NCBI GenBank assembly: GCA_900771995.1
Contig: CAAGQC010000083.1
Coordinates: 1-23,159, forward strand
Length of the DNA: 23,159 nt
Origin: Lachnospiraceae bacterium
Lineage (GTDB): Bacteria > Bacillota > Clostridia > Lachnospirales > Lachnospiraceae
Direction: 5' to 3'
Made by a program: the position numbers and the translations under genes. Below the pieces are notes generated by a model. It did no database searches. It was not told the origin of the DNA and was given only the letters and a program-made list of their open reading frames with translations. Shown here piece after piece: positions 15,317 through 21,752 of this stretch; positions within the stretch are counted from its first letter, which is position 1; each line of letters starts with the position of its first letter.

Positions 15317-17170
15317 TTATAATTTCTCCAGGATCTTTTCCGTGATGCTTTCCGCATCCAGACCGATCTCTTTTTTCAAAAGTTCTACATTGCCATGTTC
15401 CACATAGGCATCGGGGATAGTTGCCATGACGCACTTGATCCGTTTCTCATGGTCATTCAGGCAACTCAGGACCTTCTCTCCAAAGCCGCCGCTTTGGACA
15501 TTTTCTTCCATGGTCACGATCATGTCGTGATCCTCGCAGGCCGAAAGCACTGCTTCTTCGTCAATGGGCTTGATGAATCTGGCATTGATAATGCTTGCCT
15601 TATAGCCTTTTTCCCGCAGAAGCTTCTGTACTTCCTCCGCCGTCTTCACCATACTGCCCACGGCAAACAGGGCGATGCCGCCCTCTCTTGTGATCCACTC
15701 TGCCTTCCCCAGTTCGATGGGCGCACGATATTCGGAAAGCCCGGCATAAGCCGTTCCTCTGGGATAGCGCACCGCAATGGGAGCATCCAGCGCAACAGCA
15801 AACTTCATCATATCCGACAGTTCCCATTTGTTCTTCGGCGCACAGATGTGCATGTTGGGAATGCCCGACAGATAGGTATAATCAAAAATACCCTGATGGG
15901 TCTCGCCGTCGCTGCCCACCAGTCCGGCACGGTCTATAGCAAATACCACCGGCAGATTCTGAATACATACATCATGCAGGATCTGATCGTAGGCTCTCTG
16001 TAAAAAGGACGAATACACCGCAACGATGGGCTTCATGCCACCCGCGGCCAGTCCCGCCGCGAAGGTCACCGCATGTTCCTCTGCGATTCCCACATCAAAG
16101 AACCGGTCCGGATACATATTCCGGAAACGCTTTAGGCCGGTGCCGTCGGGCATGGCCGCCGTAATGGCCACCACCCGTTCATCCCGCTGTCCCAGTTTGC
16201 ACATAACGGTGGAAAATACATCGGTATAATTCGCCACGGTACGGGGATGGGAAGGAATTCCCGTCTCAATGTCAAAAGGTTCCGCTCCGTGGAATCTGGC
16301 GGGATGTTTCTCCGCCGGGCCGTAGCCCTTGCCCTTCTGGGTGATGGCATGAATCAGCACGGCTCCCTTGACTCTCTTGGCTTCCTCAATGACCTTGATC
16401 ATTCCTTCGATATCATGTCCATCCACAGGGCCTAAATAGGTCACCCCCATATCCTCGAAGAACATGCCGGGGATCACCAGCTGTTTGAAGCTGCTCTTGG
16501 CACGGCGGATGCTGTTGACGATACCGTCTCCGCCGGGCTTTCTCTTGAGGGCATTGTAGATGCCTTCCTTCAGATCCAGATAGCCGCTGGCCGTACGGAT
16601 ATTATTCAGATATTTGGATACGCCGCCCACATTTTCGGAGATGGACATATTATTGTCATTTAACACGACGATAAAATTCGTCTCCAGCTTTGCCGCATTG
16701 TTCAGTGCCTCGTAGGCCATACCACCGGTGAGGGAACCGTCTCCGATGACGGATACGATGGTGGTCTTCTCCCCTTTGAGATCTCTTGCCTTCACCAGTC
16801 CCAGTCCCGCGGATATGGATGTGGAACTGTGTCCGGTATCAAATGCGTCAAAATTGCTTTCTTTTCTCTTGGGGAACCCACTCATGCCATGGAACTGGCG
16901 TAAGACATCGAAGCCGTCCTTGCGGCCCGTTAATATTTTGTGGGTATAAGACTGATGACCTACGTCCCAGATGATCTTGTCCTCCGGGAGATTCAGGGCC
17001 AGATGGAGCGCCATGGTCAGTTCCACAGCTCCCAGGTTCGAACCCAGATGTCCTCCGGTCACACTGATCTTCTCGATCAGGAACTGCCGGATCTCCTCCG
17101 CCAGTTCCCCGTAGTCTGATTTATCTATCTTTTTAATATCGTTTGCTTTCTCGATCTTATCCAGTAACAT
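15317..17170 (-). CDS. dxs: 1-deoxy-D-xylulose-5-phosphate synthase
   Basis: This thiamine-diphosphate enzyme joins pyruvate and glyceraldehyde 3-phosphate, the entry step of the MEP isoprenoid pathway. The 617-residue protein has the full domain set. The N-terminal part has VTGGHLGSNLGAVEL at 38-51 and the ThDP/Mg loop GDGSLTGG at 143-150 with NDNN at 171-174. The central transketolase part has the catalytic glutamate in VGIAEEHAVTFAAG (Glu364) and the signature DRAGLVGSDGETHQG. A C-terminal transketolase domain follows. The ATG has GAGGAAAAGCGA upstream. It is packed 14 bases after ispA and 15 before tlyA; dxs and ispA side by side put the start and a later step of isoprenoid synthesis under one control. 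Confidence 0.98.
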   Translation of the reverse strand: MLLDKIEKANDIKKIDKSDYGELAEEIRQFLIEKISVTGGHLGSNLGAVELTMALHLALNLPEDKIIWDVGHQSYTHKILTGRKDGFDVLRQFHGMSGFPKRKESNFDAFDTGHSSTSISAGLGLVKARDLKGEKTTIVSVIGDGSLTGGMAYEALNNAAKLETNFIVVLNDNNMSISENVGGVSKYLNNIRTASGYLDLKEGIYNALKRKPGGDGIVNSIRRAKSSFKQLVIPGMFFEDMGVTYLGPVDGHDIEGMIKVIEEAKRVKGAVLIHAITQKGKGYGPAEKHPARFHGAEPFDIETGIPSHPRTVANYTDVFSTVMCKLGQRDERVVAITAAMPDGTGLKRFRNMYPDRFFDVGIAEEHAVTFAAGLAAGGMKPIVAVYSSFLQRAYDQILHDVCIQNLPVVFAIDRAGLVGSDGETHQGIFDYTYLSGIPNMHICAPKNKWELSDMMKFAVALDAPIAVRYPRGTAYAGLSEYRAPIELGKAEWITREGGIALFAVGSMVKTAEEVQKLLREKGYKASIINARFIKPIDEEAVLSACEDHDMIVTMEENVQSGGFGEKVLSCLNDHEKRIKCVMATIPDAYVEHGNVELLKKEIGLDAESITEKILEKL

Positions 17171-17184
17171 TCGCTTTTCCTCTG

Positions 17185-18108
17185 CTATTTCGTTCTATGG
17201 ACCAGGTGCAGCAACAGTTCCTTCAGGAATGCATGTTCCCCCGAAAAACTGTCCAGAACCGCTACCGCTTCGTTGGTAAGCCGTTCCACTTCCCTGCCGG
17301 ATTCCTCCAGTCCGTGTAATGTCACATAGGTCTGCTTATGATTCTGTGCATCGCTGCCGGTGGCTTTGCCAAGCTCCTTACTGTCGCCTACCACATCCAG
17401 AATATCGTCCTGGATCTGGAACGCTATGCCCACATTGTAGGCACACAGTTCCAGGGCTGCGATCTCCTCATCCGTGGCTCCTGCCAGTGTGGCACCGATG
17501 GTCATGGCCGACTGGATCAGGGCTGCCGTCTTGTTGGCATGGATGAACAGGATCTGTTCTGTGGTCAGAGGTTCTGTCTGTTCCTCCGCTTCAATATCCG
17601 CATTCTGTCCACCGATCATGCCGTAGATTCCTGCCTTACGGGCTAAAATGTTAAGTGCTGCTGCCACTCTCAGGTAATTTAGATCTACCGGCTCCCCCAC
17701 AGTGCATGCCGGGAACGCACGGAACGCCGTCTCAAAGGCATAATTGAGCAGTCCGTCGCCTGCCAGCACCCCCATGCCGTCGCCGTACACAGACCAGGTG
17801 GTCTTACGGCCTCTGCGATACTCGTCATTGTCCATGGCCGGAAGATCATCGTGTACCAGGGAATATGTATGGATCATCTCGATAGCCGCCATAAAAGGCT
17901 CTATCATATCGCCGTCACCGCCGAACATCTTATAGGTCTCCCGCATCAGCATGGGGCGCAGGCGCTTGCCGCCCGCCATGAGACTGTAGTTCATGGCTTC
18001 AATGACGGTCTTCTGGTATCCTTCCTCCGCCGGAAGATATTCCTTCAGTAATTCTTCAATCGCTGCCGTTCTCTTCTGTAATTCCTGTCTGAATAATGCT
18101 TCTTCCAT
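17185..18108 (-). CDS. ispA: Farnesyl diphosphate synthase (short-chain polyprenyl synthase)
   Basis: The enzyme condenses dimethylallyl/geranyl diphosphate with isopentenyl diphosphate to make farnesyl diphosphate. From the ATG at 18108 the protein has 307 residues. It has the GGKRLRP substrate motif at 46-52, the first Asp-rich motif DDLPAMDND at 87-95, and the second, QDDILD, at 233-238. The residues in front of the first motif (TYSLVH) are usual for bacterial IspA. An in-frame ATG 69 bases upstream (18177) would overlap xseB by 38 bases and add a tail the family lacks, so I chose the internal start. GGAAGG lies 12 bases before it, slightly far, and an in-frame TTG lies between. Neighbours xseB and dxs match the B. 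subtilis order. Confidence 0.93.
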   Translation of the reverse strand: MEEALFRQELQKRTAAIEELLKEYLPAEEGYQKTVIEAMNYSLMAGGKRLRPMLMRETYKMFGGDGDMIEPFMAAIEMIHTYSLVHDDLPAMDNDEYRRGRKTTWSVYGDGMGVLAGDGLLNYAFETAFRAFPACTVGEPVDLNYLRVAAALNILARKAGIYGMIGGQNADIEAEEQTEPLTTEQILFIHANKTAALIQSAMTIGATLAGATDEEIAALELCAYNVGIAFQIQDDILDVVGDSKELGKATGSDAQNHKQTYVTLHGLEESGREVERLTNEAVAVLDSFSGEHAFLKELLLHLVHRTK

Positions 18109-18139
18109 GTCTAATGTCAACCTTCCTCTACCTGTCTGC

Positions 18140-18379
18140 TTACTGTGGATCCAGAGGCTCCAGTCCGCCTTCCTCATTCAGCTTCATGACCTGTTTCTCC
18201 ACCCGGTCGATCTGATCATTGCACTGTTTTAACAGATGCATGCCCTTACTGTATGCCGTAAAGGCTTCCTCCAGAGAAATATCCTCCGCCTCCAGCTGTC
18301 CGATCAGTTCTTCCAGCGCGGAGAAATTCTCTTCCAGACTCTGCTGTTCCTGTTCTTCCGTTTTCTTCTTTCCTGCCAA
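18140..18379 (-). CDS. xseB: Exodeoxyribonuclease VII small subunit
   Basis: XseB is the small helical subunit of exonuclease VII, which cuts single-stranded DNA from both ends; several copies bind each XseA. The short protein has the XseB core NFSALEELIGQLEAEDISLEEAF, given here as NFSALEELIGQ plus ISLEEAFTAYSKG, then a coiled stretch ending near LNEEGGLEPLDPQ. I propose a TTG start (18379-18377, 79 residues): GGAGG lies exactly 7 bases before it. The upstream in-frame ATG (18397) has no visible ribosome site, and its own codons contain that GGAGG. The gap to xseA is 34 bases from the TTG. Family assignment is firm; the start is a prediction. Confidence 0.93.
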   Translation of the reverse strand: MAGKKKTEEQEQQSLEENFSALEELIGQLEAEDISLEEAFTAYSKGMHLLKQCNDQIDRVEKQVMKLNEEGGLEPLDPQ

Positions 18380-18413
18380 AATAGCACCTCCGTCCATGGT
18401 CCGTTCTGCCGGA

Positions 18414-19637
18414 TCACACGGTGAATCTGTCTTCCTGTTGTATCTGCTCCACCCGGGTATCGATCACACCGTCACTCACCCGGATCCGCAGCCTGTCGCC
18501 TTCTCCCACCTGCGTTACAGACCGGATATTCTTCCCATCGGTATCCTCCACATAGGAGAAGCCACTGTTTAACTTCTCCAGAGGAGATACCGTCTTCATT
18601 CTCTCAATATAGAGTGCCAGTGCATGTCTGCGGTCCCGCAGAATCGTCTGCATCCGGTTCTGTAACCGGTCTTCCAGCTGCACACTGTAAGTTCTCTTCT
18701 CCCGGATCCGGTTGGCGGGGCTTAAGTATTTCAGCCGCATTTCCATCTGATCCGCCTGCTGTCTCTTGTGCTGCAAGACTCTTCCCATGCGGTAATACAG
18801 CCTGTCCTGTCTGTCACGGATCTCGTTCTCGATATCACTGACCTGTGCCACCGCCAGTTCCGCCGCGGCCGATGGGGTCGGTGCCCGCAGATCTGCCACA
18901 TAGTCAATGATGGTGGTGTCCGTCTCATGGCCTACCGCCGAGATAATGGGAACGGAGCAGTCGAACACTGCCTGTGCCACCATTCTCTCGTTAAACGCCC
19001 ACAGATCCTCAATGGATCCGCCGCCCCGGCCCACGATCATGACATCCACGCCCTGTCTCTCCAGTGCCCGGATCCCGTTCACAATGGAAGGAGCTGCCGA
19101 AGCCCCCTGTACCAGTGCCGGATAGAGAATGATCTGCACATAAGGGTTCCGTCTGGAGGCAATCTGTATGATATCCCGGACAGCCGCACCGGTATCCGCC
19201 GTCACCACGCCCAGCGTATGGATATACTTCGGGATCTGCTGTTTGTATTCCGGGGCAAACATGCCCTCTTCCGCCAGTTCCCTTTTCAGCTGTTCGTATT
19301 TTTCGTAAAGGGCTCCGGCACCGTCCAGTGTCACTTCTTTGACATACAGCTGGTATCTGCCGTCCCGTTCATAGACGTTCACGGTACCTTTTGCGATCAC
19401 CTGCTGCCCTTCTGTCAGCCGAAAGGCCAGTCCTCTCCGGTCCCCGGCAAACATAATGCAGTTCAGGACACTGGCAGAATCCTTTAACGTAAAATAAATA
19501 TGTCCAGAGGGATGGTATTTACAGTTGCTTACCTCACCTTTTACCGACACTGTCTGTAAAAAGTAATCCTGCGTGAACATATTTTTAATGTAGGTATTCA
19601 GTTGTCTTACGCTGATTACATTCTGTATTCTACTCAC
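18414..19637 (-). CDS. xseA: Exodeoxyribonuclease VII large subunit
   Basis: XseA is the catalytic subunit of exonuclease VII. The 407-residue protein has an N-terminal OB-fold (about 6-105) for single-stranded DNA with GEVSNCKYHPSGHIYFTLKD. The catalytic domain follows with GVVTADTGAAVRDI at 143-156, VGRGGGSIEDLWAFN at 202-216 and AVGHETDTTIIDYVADLRAPTP at 234-255, split here as AVGHETDTTIID and ADLRAPTPSAA. A coiled-coil tail that binds XseB comes next. The start is a GTG at 19637 overlapping the last 8 bases of nusB, with only a weak ribosome site, so translation is probably coupled to nusB. In B. subtilis folD stands between nusB and xseA; it is absent here. Confidence 0.96.
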   Translation of the reverse strand: MSRIQNVISVRQLNTYIKNMFTQDYFLQTVSVKGEVSNCKYHPSGHIYFTLKDSASVLNCIMFAGDRRGLAFRLTEGQQVIAKGTVNVYERDGRYQLYVKEVTLDGAGALYEKYEQLKRELAEEGMFAPEYKQQIPKYIHTLGVVTADTGAAVRDIIQIASRRNPYVQIILYPALVQGASAAPSIVNGIRALERQGVDVMIVGRGGGSIEDLWAFNERMVAQAVFDCSVPIISAVGHETDTTIIDYVADLRAPTPSAAAELAVAQVSDIENEIRDRQDRLYYRMGRVLQHKRQQADQMEMRLKYLSPANRIREKRTYSVQLEDRLQNRMQTILRDRRHALALYIERMKTVSPLEKLNSGFSYVEDTDGKNIRSVTQVGEGDRLRIRVSDGVIDTRVEQIQQEDRFTV

Positions 19638-20040
19638 CGGACTTCATGATCTTGGCCAGGATTGCATTGACGAATCCGCCGGAGCTCTCCTGTCCGTACT
19701 TTTTGGCAATCTCAATCGCCTCGTTAATGGCAACGCCATCCGGGATATCATCATCATAGCGCAGCTCATACGCACCAAGTCGCAGTATGGCAAGCTCTAC
19801 TTTACCCATACGGGTGGTATCCCAGCCTTCGGTATTCTCATTCAACAGCTTGTCAAGCTCGGGGATCTTCTCCCGGATCTTCTCGAAACGGGCCGCAATG
19901 GCATCCGCATCCTGCCAGGAGGGGATTTCCTCGTTATTCTCTCGGAACAGCGCGATCTGTTCCGGCATATCTTCCGGTGCGTGAAACTCCACACGGTATA
20001 AAAGTTTGAAAACCTGTTCTCTCTGCTCGTGTCTTCCCAT
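19630..20040 (-). CDS. nusB: Transcription antitermination protein NusB
   Basis: NusB, with NusE (S10), binds boxA RNA and helps RNA polymerase through rRNA operons. The 136-residue all-helical protein starts MGRHEQREQVFKLLYRVEF, the family's usual opening. It has the conserved helix MGKVELAILRLGAYEL and the C-terminal segment VAINEAIEIAKKYGQESSGGFVNAIL, seen here as AINEAIEIAKKYG and GFVNAILAK. The ATG has ACAGGAAGATATT upstream. It follows the Asp23-type gene by 21 bases and overlaps xseA by 8, matching the yqhY-nusB pairing of B. subtilis. Confidence 0.97.
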   Translation of the reverse strand: MGRHEQREQVFKLLYRVEFHAPEDMPEQIALFRENNEEIPSWQDADAIAARFEKIREKIPELDKLLNENTEGWDTTRMGKVELAILRLGAYELRYDDDIPDGVAINEAIEIAKKYGQESSGGFVNAILAKIMKSGE

Positions 20041-20061
20041 AATATCTTCCTGTAATTCCTC

Positions 20062-20448
20062 TTATTTGTCCTTCTTCATGTTCACACCGGCAATGCGGAT
20101 GTTCACATCCAGACAGGTCAGTCCTGTCATATTCTCGATGGCATTTTTCACCTTCTGCTGTACAGCCTGACAGGTAGCAGGAATATTGTATCCGTACTCC
20201 ATGGTCACTGCCAGATCCACGGTCACGTTCTTGTCCTGCACTTCTACCTTGACACCCTTGGTCTGACTCTTGACGCCTACCTTGCTCATGAGTTCGTTGG
20301 TGATATTGCTGGCCATGGCGCTGACACCGTCCACCTCGGTAGCTGCCAAAGATGCGATCATTGCCACTACATCATCGGCGATCTGTACGGTACCGATGTT
20401 CTCGTCTTCCTTTAATACCAGGTTCTTCTTATCTATTTCTTTTTCCAT
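20062..20448 (-). CDS. yqhY: Asp23/Gls24-family protein (YqhY-like)
   Basis: This 128-residue protein belongs to the Asp23/Gls24 (DUF322) family. Visible are the family opening VQIADDVVAMIASLAATEVDGV, seen here in the parts IADDVVAMIAS and ATEVDGVSAM, the amphipathic strands VKVEVQDKNVTVDLAVTMEYG in short form VTVDLAVTMEYGYNIP, and the closing LDVNIRIAGVN. In B. subtilis YqhY sits upstream of nusB and has been linked to control of fatty-acid synthesis (acetyl-CoA carboxylase); in staphylococci Asp23 is membrane-associated and related to alkaline stress. Role here is inferred from the conserved yqhY-nusB neighbourhood. The ATG has TAGGAGGATCAGCTATC upstream. It appears to be the first gene of the housekeeping operon, with a promoter candidate just upstream. 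Confidence 0.92.
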   Translation of the reverse strand: MEKEIDKKNLVLKEDENIGTVQIADDVVAMIASLAATEVDGVSAMASNITNELMSKVGVKSQTKGVKVEVQDKNVTVDLAVTMEYGYNIPATCQAVQQKVKNAIENMTGLTCLDVNIRIAGVNMKKDK

Positions 20449-20469
20449 GATAGCTGATCCTCCTAATAA

Positions 20470-20483
20470 TAACTAATTAGTTA
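20470..20483. repeat. TAACTAATTAGTTA palindrome upstream of the Asp23-family gene
   Basis: A perfect 14-base palindrome lies directly downstream of the candidate -10 box and 22 bases before the ATG. Its position around the predicted transcription start would suit a repressor operator. No regulator can be named, and AT-rich palindromes also arise by chance. Confidence 0.45.
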
Positions 20484-20484
20484 C

Positions 20485-20513
20485 AGTATACCAAATCCTT
20501 AATCATTTGTCAC
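20485..20513 (-). promoter_or_regulatory. Candidate sigma-A promoter of the yqhY-nusB-...-recN operon
   Basis: On the minus strand GTGACA (20513-20508), exactly 17 bases, then TATACT (20490-20485). Both boxes match consensus at five of six positions. The -35 overlaps the last codons of the lipoprotein gene (stop at 20499). Its position in front of the first gene of the conserved cluster supports it. Confidence 0.6.
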
Positions 20514-21725
20514 CCAAAAAGTCAAGGATAATTGTTTCCCGTTCTGGGCATAAGTAACGGTACTGCCGTTCCCCGGCATCTGCATATAGGAAAAGATCTC
20601 CTGCTCATCGATCAGGGCATGACAGATCTCCTCATAGCAGATCTCATCCGCGCATTTTAATGTGACATCGGTTCTGCCCTCCGCTGCCGCCCTGTCGAAG
20701 ATCTCCTGCATCTGCTTTCTGTCATAGGAGGTAAAATACACGCCTTCCCGCACATAATAATTGGCTGCCGTGGCAGTGCATTCCGGCATGGGGATCACGC
20801 TGTCGATCCGGTGGGTACGGAGCAGATCCTGCGTGGTCACGCACAGATAGTCATAATTGATCTCCGGCAGATTTCCCTGCTCGCTGCCATCTTCCATGCG
20901 GTAGGACGCATCTCCCCAGGTGGTATCCACATAGTAATATTCCCCGTCCACACACACCAGATTCCAGGCATGGGCTTCTCCGGTATCCACCGTTCCCTGC
21001 ACCAGGGTGCACATCACCCCCAGATGATTCAACAGGTACTGGGTTGCCTTGGCATACCCCTGACAGACAGAGGCTCCACCTAAAAATACCGAAGCGATAT
21101 TCTGATTGTCCGCGGCATTCAGATCATAATTCGTGGAAAAAATAATGGCCTCATATACCGCTTTTACCTTATCATACTCCGAAGCGGACATATCCATGGC
21201 CGCCAGCCATTCCGCAGTCACACTCTGAATAGCTTCCGCCCGCTCTGCAGCCTCTTCCTTCGTCAGTTCATAGGTACCGGCGAAATCGATCCCCACCGTC
21301 CGCTCTCCCCGGGAATATTTGGTATAGGTATATCCCGTGGTATAAAAGATCTCGGGATGGTCGATGAGCACACACTGAAAGATCTTGTCGATGTCCTGTT
21401 CATCCATTCCCTGTTCCAGAGGTTCCGTGGACAATTTGATCGTCGCATCCATGGATCCCAGTGCCTGTTCGATCTCCTGATACCAGATCTGCTCCTGCCC
21501 ATCCAGACTCTCATATGCAAAACGAGAGCCTCCCTCCTGAAGGAGGGAAAAGCTCTCTGTATTGTCCTCTTCCGCAGCAGCCGTCTCCTGCCCGGACAGA
21601 GTGTCCGTACAGGTCTGTGGCAGTACGATGGTCTGGGGTACTTCCTGCAGGATCTCCTGTGAGGAACATCCTGTCATAAAAAGCAGCATCAGAATTCCGG
21701 CACATAATTTTAACTTCTTCCGCAT
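20499..21725 (-). CDS. Lipoprotein with transglutaminase-like (cysteine protease fold) domain
   Basis: The 408-residue protein has a lipoprotein signal peptide: positive MRKKLK, a hydrophobic core, and the lipobox FMTGC with Cys20 as the predicted lipid anchor, so it should face outside the membrane. A low-complexity linker (about 21-75) follows, then helical and mixed regions. A transglutaminase-like core comes next, with the likely triad Cys221 (GGASVCQGYAKA), His252 (GEAHAWNLV) and Asp267 (YYVDTTWGD). Such domains occur in peptidases and cross-linking enzymes acting on cell wall or surface proteins; no substrate is known here. The ATG has GTAGGGGGATAGA upstream. It lies 27 bases after prfC with no visible terminator. 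A strong inverted repeat sits inside the linker-coding part (21524-21557). Confidence 0.88.
   Translation of the reverse strand: MRKKLKLCAGILMLLFMTGCSSQEILQEVPQTIVLPQTCTDTLSGQETAAAEEDNTESFSLLQEGGSRFAYESLDGQEQIWYQEIEQALGSMDATIKLSTEPLEQGMDEQDIDKIFQCVLIDHPEIFYTTGYTYTKYSRGERTVGIDFAGTYELTKEEAAERAEAIQSVTAEWLAAMDMSASEYDKVKAVYEAIIFSTNYDLNAADNQNIASVFLGGASVCQGYAKATQYLLNHLGVMCTLVQGTVDTGEAHAWNLVCVDGEYYYVDTTWGDASYRMEDGSEQGNLPEINYDYLCVTTQDLLRTHRIDSVIPMPECTATAANYYVREGVYFTSYDRKQMQEIFDRAAAEGRTDVTLKCADEICYEEICHALIDEQEIFSYMQMPGNGSTVTYAQNGKQLSLTFWVTND
21524..21557. repeat. Intragenic two-part inverted repeat in the lipoprotein linker
   Basis: The plus strand reads GAGAGC, two bases, CCCTCCT, GA, AGGAGGG, four bases, GCTCTC. 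The inner arms pair perfectly (7 bp) and the outer arms pair perfectly (6 bp) across a small internal loop. It lies about 55 to 65 codons into the lipoprotein gene, in the linker-coding part. On mRNA the structure contains an AGGAGGG, a ribosome-site-like sequence locked in the stem. Confidence 0.7.
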
Positions 21726-21752
21726 TCTATCCCCCTACACGTTTTGTTTTGA

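Noticed and set aside
14531..15322. Plus-strand open frame of 263 codons inside the tlyA gene
   Set aside because: It mirrors the conserved methyltransferase frame and is rich in His, Ile and Gln as expected of a shadow frame.
18109..18177. N-terminal extension of farnesyl diphosphate synthase
   Set aside because: It would overlap xseB by 38 bases and adds residues not seen in the family; the start at 18108 fits better.
18768..19487. Plus-strand open frame of 239 codons inside xseA
   Set aside because: It is fully antisense to a conserved gene with intact motifs, and no family resemblance is visible.
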